Assembly: GCA_019116585.1 (NCBI GenBank)
Contig: DXBJ01000048.1
Span: forward strand, 1 to 36,107
Source: Candidatus Faecalibacterium gallistercoris
GTDB lineage: Bacteria > Bacillota > Clostridia > Oscillospirales > Ruminococcaceae
Length of the DNA stretch: 36,107 nt
Direction: 5' to 3'
Both the position numbers and the translations under genes were made by a program. Shown one piece after another: positions 7,879 to 14,585 of the stretch (position 1 is the first letter of the stretch; every line of letters begins with the position of its first letter). The notes beneath the pieces were generated by a model that ran no database searches, had not been told where the DNA came from, and worked only from the letters and a program-made list of their open reading frames with translations.

Positions 7879-9873
7879 TTAGTGGATGCGGCTGCCGGCT
7901 GCGGCGTCGTCGGGGTAGAAGGCGATGGTGCAGCCGCCGTCGGCGGTGTCGGCCGCCACGATCATCCCCTCGCTGGTGTACTTGCCCTTCAGCATGGGGC
8001 GGGGGGCCAGGTTGGCCACGATGCCCACCTTTTTGCCGATCAGGTCCTCGGGCTTGTACCACTTGGCGATGCCGGACAGGATGCAGCGCTCCCGCTCGCC
8101 GTCAAAGACGGTCAGGTGCAGCAGCTTTTTGCTCTCCTTGATGGTCTCGCAGGCGCGCACCTCGGCCACCCGCAGCTCCACCTTGCAGAAGTCCTCAAAG
8201 GCGATCTCGGGCTCGTGCTCGATGGGCCCGGCCGGCGCGGCGGGGGCGGCGGCCTTGGCTTCCGCCACCTCTTTGGCCTTCTGGGCGGCCAGGGCCTCGG
8301 CGCGGCGCTTCTCGTCCTCCGCCTTCAGGTGGGCGATCTCCTTGGCCACGTCGATGCGGGGGAAGAGGGGCTCGCCCTTGTGGACGGTGTAGCGCTCCTG
8401 CAGGCCGTAGGCGGCGTTCTCCAGCTGGAGGGCGGCGGCGTCCAGGCCCAACTGATCCATCATCTTGGGGGCGGTGGTGGGCAGGTACGCCTCCAGCAGG
8501 ATGGAGGCCACCCGCAGGGCCTCGCACAGATGGTACAGCACGCTTTCCAGGCGGGGCTTGTTGGCCTCGTCCTTGGCCAGGGCCCAGGGGGCGGTCTCGT
8601 CGATATACTTGTTGGCGCGCTGGACCACCGCGAAGATCTCGGCCAGGGCCTGGGGGATGGTCAGGCTGTCCATGCAGGCGGCCACCTTGGCGGGCAGGGC
8701 GTCGATCATCTGTTCCAGCTCGGCGTCGATGGCCTCGCTGCCCGGCGCCTTCGAGACGGTGCCGCCAAAATATTTTTCGCACATGGCGACGGTGCGGCTG
8801 AGCAGGTTGCCCAGATCGTTGGCGAGGTCGCTGTTGATCCGGTTGATAAGGGCTTCGTTGGTGAACATGCCGTCGTTGCCGAAGGGGATCTCACGCAGCA
8901 GGAAGTAGCGGATGGCGTCCACGCCGTACCGGTCGCAGAGGATGACCGGGTCCACCACGTTGCCCACCGACTTGGACATCTTGCCGCCGTTCATCAGCAG
9001 CCAGCCGTGGCCGAACACCCGCTTGGGCAGGGGCAGGTCCAGGGCCATGAGCATGGCCGGCCACAGGATGGTGTGGAAACGGAGGATCTCCTTGCCCACC
9101 ATGTGCAGGTCGGCAGGCCAGAACTTGTCGTAGTCGTGGTAGGTGTCGTTGCCGTAGCCCAGGGCCGAGACGTAGTTGCTCAGAGCGTCCACCCAGACGT
9201 ACATGGTGTGCTTGGGGTCGAAGGGGACGGGGATGCCCCACTTGACCGAGGTGCGGGAGACGCAGGTGTCCTGCAGGCCCTGCTTGATGAAGGCGATCAT
9301 CTCGTTTTTGCGGCTCTCGGGCTGGATGAACTGGGGGTTGTCCTCGTAGTATTTCAGCAGGCGGTCGGCGTATTTGCCGGTGCGGAAGAAGTAGGCTTCT
9401 TCGTGGGCGTCGTAGACCTCGCGGCCGCAGTCGGGGCACTTGCCGTCCACCAGCTGGCTGTCGGTCCAGAAGCTCTCGCAGGGCTTGCAGTAGTGGCCCA
9501 CATACTCGCCCTTGTAGATGTCGCCCTGCTGGTACAGCTGGGTAAAGATCTTCTGGCAGGTCTCGATGTGGTAGTCGTCGGTGGTGCGGATGAAGCGGTC
9601 GTAGCTGACGTCCAGCAGCTTCCACAGGTCCTTGACGGTGGCGACGATGCGGTCCACATACTCTTTGGGCTGCACCCCGGCGGCCGCGGCCTTGTCCTCG
9701 ATCTTCTGGCCGTGCTCATCGGTGCCGGTCAGGAACATCACGTCGTACCCCTGCTTGCGCTTGAAGCGGGCCAGCGCGTCGCAGGCCACGGTGGTGTAGC
9801 TGTGGCCGATGTGCAGCTTGTCGCTGGGGTAGTAGATGGGGGTGGTGATGTAGAACTTTTTCTGTTCAGACAT
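7879..9873 (-). CDS. metG: Methionine--tRNA ligase
   Basis: This 664-residue cytosolic enzyme charges tRNA-Met. The class I motifs are HIGH at residues 21-24 and KMSKS at 298-302. A zinc knuckle has Cys 129, 132, 146 and 149 (CKPC and CPDC). The helical anticodon-binding domain follows, then a linker rich in Ala/Lys. A C-terminal tRNA-binding OB-fold (about 556-664) contains KVELRVAEVRACETI and GIVANLAPRPMLKGKYTSEG. The ATG at 9873 follows GGGAGGAAATCG. Expression is controlled by a methionine T-box, which fits feedback on uncharged tRNA-Met. Length and domain order are typical for the Bacillus-like MetG. Confidence 0.98.
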   Translation of the reverse strand: MSEQKKFYITTPIYYPSDKLHIGHSYTTVACDALARFKRKQGYDVMFLTGTDEHGQKIEDKAAAAGVQPKEYVDRIVATVKDLWKLLDVSYDRFIRTTDDYHIETCQKIFTQLYQQGDIYKGEYVGHYCKPCESFWTDSQLVDGKCPDCGREVYDAHEEAYFFRTGKYADRLLKYYEDNPQFIQPESRKNEMIAFIKQGLQDTCVSRTSVKWGIPVPFDPKHTMYVWVDALSNYVSALGYGNDTYHDYDKFWPADLHMVGKEILRFHTILWPAMLMALDLPLPKRVFGHGWLLMNGGKMSKSVGNVVDPVILCDRYGVDAIRYFLLREIPFGNDGMFTNEALINRINSDLANDLGNLLSRTVAMCEKYFGGTVSKAPGSEAIDAELEQMIDALPAKVAACMDSLTIPQALAEIFAVVQRANKYIDETAPWALAKDEANKPRLESVLYHLCEALRVASILLEAYLPTTAPKMMDQLGLDAAALQLENAAYGLQERYTVHKGEPLFPRIDVAKEIAHLKAEDEKRRAEALAAQKAKEVAEAKAAAPAAPAGPIEHEPEIAFEDFCKVELRVAEVRACETIKESKKLLHLTVFDGERERCILSGIAKWYKPEDLIGKKVGIVANLAPRPMLKGKYTSEGMIVAADTADGGCTIAFYPDDAAAGSRIH

Positions 9874-9910
9874 GATAAACGATTTCCTCCCTTTGGTTTG
9901 GACGGCGGAA

Positions 9911-10226
9911 AAGAAGCGAAAAGCCCCCGTCCCTGCCGGGCCTTGTCACCCTGCAAGGACGGGAGCCGACAGCTTCCGTGGTACCACCTTGGTTCGCCGG
10001 CCCCTCGCGGGGCGCGGCCTTACAGGCTGCGGCGCAGCGCAAGGGCGCGGCGGGCACAGCCGGGCGCGGTAACGGGCGCACCCGGCGCAGGCTGGGCCCA
10101 AAAGGCTTCGCCCGCGCGGCTCCGAGGCCATCTTCCGCGCCCCGATGCCTGCCCGGTTCCACCGCCGCGGGCTCTCTGCAAGGCTCAAAAAGCGCGTACT
10201 CTTCTCTTCACAGCCGATGTCATATC
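9911..10226 (-). ncRNA. T-box leader, tRNA-Met specificity
   Basis: On the minus strand the leader holds the stem I motif GCAGAGAGCCCG with a nearby GGTGG. The specifier context GGAAGATGGCC puts AUG at 10131-10129. The T-box core AAGGTGGTACCACGG lies within 9994-9973. The bulge reads UGGU, complementary to a tRNA with discriminator A, as tRNA-Met has. The terminator stem pairs GCTCCCGTCC (9966-9957) with GGACGGGGGC (9932-9923), extended by neighbouring bases, and is followed by TTTTCGCTTCTTTT. The metG start is about 40 bases downstream. Specifier, discriminator and gene agree. Confidence 0.94.
9917..9966 (-). terminator. Regulated terminator of the metG T-box
   Basis: A stem of about 14 bp with a G-U pair closes over a 16-base loop, followed on the minus strand by a T-rich run. 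It competes with the T-box antiterminator just upstream. Confidence 0.8.
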
Positions 10227-10232
10227 ACGGCT

Positions 10233-10261
10233 ATTATAGGGGAAGCGGGTGGATTTGTCAA
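10233..10261 (-). promoter_or_regulatory. Perfect-consensus sigma-A promoter of metG operon
   Basis: On the minus strand TTGACA (10261-10256) and TATAAT (10238-10233) are separated by exactly 17 bp. This is the full consensus, which suits a gene whose output is limited downstream by a T-box rather than at initiation. Confidence 0.92.
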
Positions 10262-10294
10262 CAGGCCGGCGAAGGATTTTTCCCGCCCGGGGGC

Positions 10295-10323
10295 TTGACA
10301 GCCGCGCCGGCTCATGCTAGTCT
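10295..10323 (+). promoter_or_regulatory. Promoter of the NTF2-like gene
   Basis: TTGACA (10295-10300), a 17-bp spacer and TAGTCT (10318-10323) give a good -35 and a weak -10. It diverges from the metG promoter 33 bp away. The leader to the ATG at 10462 is about 130 bases and contains a tandem duplication. Confidence 0.6.
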
Positions 10324-10380
10324 GGGGCTCGGGCTGCTGCTGACCTTCCCGATCGGGACTGTCACCGAGATTTGCACCAG

Positions 10381-10426
10381 CATCTATTATGAATCAAGGA
10401 ATTCATCTATTATGAATCAAGGAATT
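10381..10426 (+). repeat. Perfect tandem duplication of a 23-bp unit
   Basis: Positions 10381-10403 and 10404-10426 are identical 23-mers that begin CATCTATTATGAATC. The junction creates a new dyad, ATTCAT-CTATT-ATGAAT (10401-10417), absent from a single unit. Each copy contains a TATTAT -10-like hexamer. It lies in the leader of the NTF2-like gene. Confidence 0.9.
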
Positions 10427-10461
10427 GATGAAGAACGCATCAAAAGCAGGAGGGCGCAAAC

Positions 10462-10881
10462 ATGGAAGAACGGGAACGCATCGTCCGGCTGTGGTTCGAG
10501 ATGTGGCTCGAACAGAAGGATCTGGGCATCGATGAGATCTTTGCAGAAGATGTGATCTACACCGAGAGCTGGGGCCCGCAGTATCGCGGGCGGGAGGCGG
10601 TCCAGCACTGGTTCAAGGAGTGGAACACCCGCGGCCGGGTACTGGTCTGGGACATCCGGCAGTTTTTCCATAAAGAAGGGCAGACCGTGGTGGAGTGGTA
10701 TTTCAGGAACACCATGCAGGACGGCAGAGTGGAAGAATTTGACGGCGTCTCCCGGATCGAGTGGACGCCGGAAGGGAAGATCGCGGCCCTGAAAGAGTTC
10801 GGCTGCAACAGCCATACCTATGATCCTTACCGCTCCGGCCCGGAACCGGTGTTCCGGGACGAAGCAGCGCGCTGGTTTTGA
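10462..10881 (+). CDS. SnoaL/NTF2-like fold protein
   Basis: The 139-residue protein starts MEERERIVRLWFEMWLEQKD. It has the SnoaL-like pattern of an N-terminal helix, then FAEDVIYTESWGPQYRGREA, VQHWFKEWNT, and a set of beta strands such as QTVVEWYFRNTMQDGR and FDGVSRIEWTPEGKIAALKEF. SnoaL/NTF2 folds form cone-shaped pockets used by isomerases, cyclases and ligand-binding proteins, so the reaction cannot be read from sequence. AGGAGG lies eight bases before the ATG at 10462. It is apparently monocistronic: a GC-rich hairpin follows and the next promoter overlaps that hairpin. Confidence 0.85.
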   Translation: MEERERIVRLWFEMWLEQKDLGIDEIFAEDVIYTESWGPQYRGREAVQHWFKEWNTRGRVLVWDIRQFFHKEGQTVVEWYFRNTMQDGRVEEFDGVSRIEWTPEGKIAALKEFGCNSHTYDPYRSGPEPVFRDEAARWF

Positions 10882-10900
10882 GGGACTGCGGCACAAACGG

Positions 10901-10925
10901 GCCCCCGCCTTGACAGGGCGGGGGC
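10901..10925 (+). terminator. GC hairpin, candidate terminator overlapping next promoter
   Basis: GCCCCCGCC and GGCGGGGGC form a nine-bp stem whose loop contains the -35 box TTGACA of the next operon. The T-run is poor (CTTTGTG), so termination may be partial. Confidence 0.5.
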
Positions 10926-10966
10926 TTTGTGCTATCATATGGTTAACGGTTAAGCTAACTGTTAAT
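10910..10966 (+). promoter_or_regulatory. Promoter and dyad operator of the sdpR/sdpI-like operon
   Basis: TTGACA (10910-10915), a 17-bp spacer and TATCAT (10933-10938) form the promoter. Directly downstream, 10943-10965 is a near-perfect dyad: TTAAC-G-GTTA, AGC centre, TAAC-T-GTTAA. A dyad over the start site fits autorepression by the encoded ArsR-type protein. Confidence 0.85.
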
Positions 10967-10996
10967 CGTATTGCGCAGAAAGGACGTGGGATCACC

Positions 10997-11290
10997 TTGA
11001 GCTTACAGCACACACTGCGGGCGCTGGCCGACCCGATCCGGCGGGAGATACTGAACCTGCTGAAAAACGGCCGGATGTCCGCCGGGGAGATTTCGGCGCA
11101 CTTCCCGGTGACGGCGGCGTCCATTTCCCGGCACCTGTCGGTGCTGAAGGACGCCGACCTCATCCGCGACCAGCGGGAGGGCAAGTATATTTTTTATGAG
11201 CTGAACGCCTCGGTCCTCGAGGAGGTGCTGCTCTGGATCGCCGAACTGAAAGGGGAATCGGGAGATGAAAAAGATCATAGCGAATCATAA
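10997..11290 (+). CDS. ArsR-family repressor, SdpR-like
   Basis: The 97-residue winged-helix protein reads SLQHTLRALADPIRREILNL from its second residue, with the recognition helix region AASISRHLSVLKDADLIRDQ and wing REGKYIFYELN. It has no metal-binding cysteines. It overlaps the SdpI-like gene by 26 bp, as sdpR and sdpI are paired in Bacillus. There is no good ATG; the TTG at 10997, about 12 bases after AAAGGA, is the best start and is uncertain. Family knowledge says SdpR represses sdpRI until SdpI, bound to the toxin, sequesters it at the membrane. Whether that holds here is inference. Confidence 0.85.
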   Translation: MSLQHTLRALADPIRREILNLLKNGRMSAGEISAHFPVTAASISRHLSVLKDADLIRDQREGKYIFYELNASVLEEVLLWIAELKGESGDEKDHSES

Positions 11291-12284
11291 AGGGCAGCTG
11301 GTCCTCTCGTCGCTGGTGACGCTGCTGCCGGCCTTGGCGGGCTGGCGGCTGGCGTGGGAGGGCGCCGCCATGCTGGCAGCCCACTGGCTGGTGCTGCTGA
11401 TCACCTTCAGCGACCGGCGCAACCGGGAGAACCAGAGCCGGAAGGCCGTCCGGCTGATCTTCTGGATCATGCCGGCCGTCTCGCTGCTCACAGGCGGGGT
11501 GACGGCGCTGCTCCAGCGGGGGGTGCAGAGCACCTCCACCCTGAGCACCGCCATGGCCATGGGCTTTGGGCTGCTGTTCATCGTGCTGGGCAACTATATG
11601 CCCAAATTCCGCCAGAACAGCTTTATGGGCATCCGGGTCAAGTGGACGCTGGAGAGCGAAGCCAATTGGAACGCCACCCACCGCATGGGAGGCAAGGTCT
11701 GGGTGGCGGGCGGCTTTGCCTGCCTGGCGGGGGCCATGCTGCCCATCCAGGCGATGGGCGTGGTGTTCCCGCTGGTGCTGGTGACGGTCGCGCTGGCGCC
11801 CATCGTTTATTCCTATTATTATAGCAAAACCCAGCCTGCGGCCGAAAAGACAGTTTCGGCCCCGCTGCCCCTCTGGCAGAAACGGGCGGCGCGGCTGATC
11901 GTGGCGGCGGTGGCGGTGATCGCGGTCTGGGTCTTCCTGGCCGGCAGCGCAAAGATCGTCTATGAGGACGCCTCCTTCACCATCGAGGCCTCCGGCTGGC
12001 AGGACCTGACCCTCTCTTACAGCGACATCGCCGCAGTGGACTACCTGCCCGCGGAGGAGGTCCCGGAGGGAGGCATCCGCACCTATGGCCTTGGCAACCT
12101 GCGGGTGTCGTTCGGCCACTTCTCCAACGAAGCCTACGGCGACTACATCCGCTACACCTACGATTCCTGCCGGGACTGCGTCCGTTTGACCACCGCCGGC
12201 GGGCGCACCGTCCTGCTCAACGGCCCCGACCAGGCCGCCACCCGGGCCATCTTCGACCAGCTGAAGGAGCGGACGGGGCTCTGA
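11265..12284 (+). CDS. SdpI family membrane protein with extra C-terminal domain
   Basis: The 339-residue protein has about seven membrane segments. The region FIVLGNYMPKFRQNSFMGIR is the SdpI-family hallmark, and VKWTLESEANWNATHRMGGK follows as in that family. After the last membrane helix (about residue 220) there is a roughly 115-residue beta-rich tail starting VYEDASFTIEASGWQDL, which resembles a bacterial PH-like domain. SdpI confers immunity to the SdpC cannibalism toxin and signals to SdpR. No sdpC-like gene is visible here, so this may be an orphan immunity or envelope-stress module. Confidence 0.9.
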   Translation: MKKIIANHKGQLVLSSLVTLLPALAGWRLAWEGAAMLAAHWLVLLITFSDRRNRENQSRKAVRLIFWIMPAVSLLTGGVTALLQRGVQSTSTLSTAMAMGFGLLFIVLGNYMPKFRQNSFMGIRVKWTLESEANWNATHRMGGKVWVAGGFACLAGAMLPIQAMGVVFPLVLVTVALAPIVYSYYYSKTQPAAEKTVSAPLPLWQKRAARLIVAAVAVIAVWVFLAGSAKIVYEDASFTIEASGWQDLTLSYSDIAAVDYLPAEEVPEGGIRTYGLGNLRVSFGHFSNEAYGDYIRYTYDSCRDCVRLTTAGGRTVLLNGPDQAATRAIFDQLKERTGL

Positions 12285-12347
12285 GGCCGGAACAGGGCCG
12301 TGCCGTCCTGATCAAGACCGGGAGCCTCTGGCCGGACAGGTGAAGCC

Positions 12348-12376
12348 TTGCGCCCCGGGCCAAAATCTGTTATCAT
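12348..12376 (+). promoter_or_regulatory. Promoter of the 56-residue membrane protein
   Basis: TTGCGC (12348-12353), a 17-bp spacer and TATCAT (12371-12376) precede the ATG at 12411. The -35 is poor and the -10 good. Confidence 0.55.
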
Positions 12377-12410
12377 ACATACAAACACAGGATGACTGGA
12401 GGATGCCGCT

Positions 12411-12581
12411 ATGGGATTTGTCACCACCCTGACCTTGATCTTGATCGTACTGAAAGCCCTGGGCCTGATCGCATGGCCCTGGGTGTGGGTGCTGTGCCCT
12501 GTCTGGCTGGCGGCCCTGCTGGCAGGGGCGGTGTTCCTCTTGATCCTGGTGGAGGGCCGGATCAAGACCGGCAAGTGGTGA
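12411..12581 (+). CDS. Small two-helix membrane protein, possibly Fragile-X-F-like
   Basis: The 56-residue protein starts MGFVTTLTLILIVLKALGLI, then AWPWVWVLCPVWLAALLAGA, and ends in a basic tail GRIKTGKW. Two hydrophobic helices are separated by a tryptophan-rich turn. The pattern resembles the short prokaryotic transmembrane Fragile-X-F proteins, whose function is unknown. GGAGG lies eight bases before the ATG. It has its own promoter and terminator, so it is a deliberate single gene rather than an operon remnant. Confidence 0.8.
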   Translation: MGFVTTLTLILIVLKALGLIAWPWVWVLCPVWLAALLAGAVFLLILVEGRIKTGKW

Positions 12582-12593
12582 CCAACAACGGCA

Positions 12594-12624
12594 AAGCGGG
12601 AGGCGTCTGGCCTCCCGCTTTTTT
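12594..12624 (+). terminator. Intrinsic terminator
   Basis: GCGGGAGGC and GCCTCCCGC pair around a short loop and are followed by TTTTTT. It ends the 56-residue gene, 12 bases after its stop. Confidence 0.9.
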
Positions 12625-12627
12625 CCA

Positions 12628-12656
12628 TTGCAGGGCATTCCGGGCCGTGGTATACT
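12628..12656 (+). promoter_or_regulatory. Promoter of the GH28 gene
   Basis: TTGCAG (12628-12633), a 17-bp spacer and TATACT (12651-12656) precede the ATG at 12693. Confidence 0.7.
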
Positions 12657-12692
12657 GGGCCCAAAATGCCAGAAAGAGAAAGGAACGTTTTT

Positions 12693-14177
12693 ATGCCGAA
12701 CCTGTATGCGCTGTCCGGGCCGGACAGCATCACCGTCTATTGGGACCTGCCCGCCCGCCCCGCCCCGCGGTACGACGTCCTGGTGGACGGCGTCCGCCGG
12801 GGCAGCACCGGAAAGACCCACTTTACCCTGCGGGGCCTTGCGCCGGATGCCGCCTATGAGATCGAGGTCCGCCCCGTGGGCCGGGTGCGGGCCTGCACCG
12901 AGCCGCCCAAGCGCCGCCTCGACGTCACCGCGCCGCCCTTTGGCGCCGTGGGCGACGGCCGCGCCGACGACACCGCCGCCCTGCAGCGGGCCTTCGACGC
13001 CTGCGGGGCGGGGGACTGCGTCTATTTTCCGGCGGGGGTCTATCGGAGCGGGGCCCTGTTCGGCCACAGCGATATGGAACTGTACCTGGAAAAGGACGCC
13101 GTCCTGCAGGGCTCCGACCGGCCGGAAGACTACGAGCCCCGCATCCGCAGCCGCTTCGAGGGCACCGAGATGGAATGCTGTGCCAGCCTGCTCAACTTCG
13201 GCACGCTGGACCATGCTGCCGGCCCCAACTGCCAGAACGTCCGCATCTGGGGCGAGGGGACCATCCGGGGCGGGGGCTACGCCCTGGCCTGGGCCACCAT
13301 CCAGCGGGAAAAGGAGCGGATGAAGGACCAGCTGGCCGCGATGCAGGACCTGGTCCGGAGCTGCGAAAACGAGAACACCCTCCCCGGCCGGGTGCGGGGC
13401 AGGCTGGTGAACCTGTCCAACTGCCGGCACGTTCGCATCGCCGGGCTGACCCTGGCCGACGGCCCCAGCTGGAACGTCCACATGATCTACTGCCGGGACA
13501 TCGTCACCGACCACTGCACCTTCCGCTCGGAGGGCATCTGGAACGGCGACGGCTGGGACCCCGACTCCAGCGAGGACTGCACCCTGTTTGCCTCGGTCTT
13601 TTGCACCCAGGACGACGCCGTGGCCGTCAAATCGGGCAAAAACCCCGAGGGCAACGCCATCGGCCGGCCCACCCGCCGGGTGCGGGTGTTCGACTGCCGC
13701 AGCGTCTTTGGCCACGGCATCTGCATCGGCAGCGAGATCAGCGGCGGCATCGAGGATGTGGCCGTTTGGGACTGCGACCTGGCCAACTCCCAGTACGGCA
13801 TCATGGTCAAGGGCACCCGAAAGCGGGGCGGCGGGGTGCAGGGGCTGTCGGTGCGGCGGTGCGTCCTGCCCCGGGTCATGGTCTGCCAGGTGGCCTACAA
13901 CGACGACGGGGCGCCCGGGCCCCGGCCGCCGGTTTTCCGTGACTTCCGGTTTGAGGACCTGACCCTCACCGGCCGCTGCCTCGACGCCGACCAGGCCCTG
14001 ACGGGCGGGGAGGGCGGGGGCTTCCAGCCCTGCGTCCCCCTCCAGCTGGAAGGCTTTGACGGCCCCGGCTGCGAGCTGCAGGACGTGGTGTTCCGCCGCC
14101 TTGCGCTGACCGGCGGCGGAACCCTCCAGCTGGGCCGCTGCAAAGGGGTCAGCCTGGAAGAGATCGACTGCATTTGA
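12693..14177 (+). CDS. GH28 family glycosidase (polygalacturonase-like) with FN3 domain
   Basis: The 494-residue protein has a short fibronectin III-like domain (about residues 5-75), then a right-handed beta-helix. GH28 motifs are NGDGWD (284-289), QDDAVAVKSG with D307/D308, and GHGICIGSE around H341. The last motif reads GIMVKGTRKRGG, where many GH28 enzymes have R-[IL]-K, so the Arg is replaced while Lys 373 is kept. I chose the ATG at 12693 because AGAAAGGA precedes it; the longer start at 12666 would include that site. There is no signal peptide, so it probably acts in the cytoplasm on oligogalacturonides or unsaturated pectin fragments. It is transcribed alone. Confidence 0.92.
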   Translation: MPNLYALSGPDSITVYWDLPARPAPRYDVLVDGVRRGSTGKTHFTLRGLAPDAAYEIEVRPVGRVRACTEPPKRRLDVTAPPFGAVGDGRADDTAALQRAFDACGAGDCVYFPAGVYRSGALFGHSDMELYLEKDAVLQGSDRPEDYEPRIRSRFEGTEMECCASLLNFGTLDHAAGPNCQNVRIWGEGTIRGGGYALAWATIQREKERMKDQLAAMQDLVRSCENENTLPGRVRGRLVNLSNCRHVRIAGLTLADGPSWNVHMIYCRDIVTDHCTFRSEGIWNGDGWDPDSSEDCTLFASVFCTQDDAVAVKSGKNPEGNAIGRPTRRVRVFDCRSVFGHGICIGSEISGGIEDVAVWDCDLANSQYGIMVKGTRKRGGGVQGLSVRRCVLPRVMVCQVAYNDDGAPGPRPPVFRDFRFEDLTLTGRCLDADQALTGGEGGGFQPCVPLQLEGFDGPGCELQDVVFRRLALTGGGTLQLGRCKGVSLEEIDCI

Positions 14178-14298
14178 GGGGCAGATGCGGCTGCCTTGTT
14201 CACGAAAAGTTTACGGAAGGGGTGCAATCTTTACGATTTCCTCACAAATTTACCTTTTTTTAGAGGTATACTTTGGAAGTTCTCTTTAGAAGTTCTTT
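14178..14298 (+). promoter_or_regulatory. Promoter-like stretch with no gene of its own
   Basis: This AT-rich stretch holds TATACT (14267-14272) and, at 14231-14244, a 14-mer TTACGATTTCCTCA. That 14-mer matches 13 of 14 bases of the repeat array upstream of the adaptor gene (14522-14535). No gene starts between here and 14586. A MITE-like element lies between the two sites. It may be a distal promoter for the exporter operon or a duplicated remnant. Confidence 0.4.
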
Positions 14299-14463
14299 AG
14301 GGTGTATCTGAAAACTCCCCAACGCTGTTCTATTCTACCAAAAAGCCCCATCTGCCGCGTTGCATTCGCTTGCATTCCACCAAGGAGTGCAGCGCTCATG
14401 CGCCTTGCATCTGGCACTTTTTGGCGAATATCCCAGCATTTTTGACTTCTCAGATACACCCTA
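14298..14463 (+). mobile_element. MITE-like element, copy 2 (complete, 162 bp)
   Basis: The element runs from 14300 to 14461. Its ends are GGGTGTATCTGA and the inverted copy TCAGATACACCC, and it is flanked on each side by TA (14298-14299 and 14462-14463). The interior is an imperfect palindrome centred near ACCAA, with CCAAAAAG left and CTTTTTGG right, so the whole element can fold into one long hairpin. It has no coding capacity. TA flanks fit mobilisation by a Tc1/mariner/IS630-type or TA-targeting IS5-type transposase, but none is in the window. It lies between a promoter-like stretch and the exporter operon. Confidence 0.88.
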
Positions 14464-14498
14464 GAAAAAACCGGATACCGCGGCAGAAAACGTCAAAT

Positions 14499-14553
14499 CT
14501 CAAGGTAATCTCAAGGTTGCATTAAGATTTCCTCAAGATTGCCATGGTATGCT
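14499..14553 (+). promoter_or_regulatory. Four tandem 11-bp repeats and -10 box, response-regulator type
   Basis: Consecutive 11-mers read CTCAAGGTAAT (14499), CTCAAGGTTGC (14510), ATTAAGATTTC (14521) and CTCAAGATTGC (14532). Direct repeats in 11-bp phase are the classic binding arrangement of OmpR/PhoB-family response regulators. A -10-like TATGCT (14548-14553) follows by five bases, and the expected -35 position inside the array has no consensus, as in activator-dependent promoters. The exporter operon begins at 14586. Confidence 0.75.
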
Positions 14554-14585
14554 GTTGGTAAACCGAACAAGGAGGGGTATCAACC

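Noticed and set aside
7363-10239. A 958-codon open frame on the plus strand opposite metG
   Set aside because: It lies antisense to metG and its T-box, is compositionally biased, and lacks a ribosome site.
10408-10555. A leader peptide starting MNQGIDEER upstream of the NTF2-like gene
   Set aside because: The frame runs 48 codons into the NTF2-like gene in another phase and has no ribosome site; the first repeat copy's frame stops after eight codons.
12311-12571. Repeat of ATCAAGACCGG at 12311 and 12561
   Set aside because: Only 11 bases, one copy within a coding region; probably chance.
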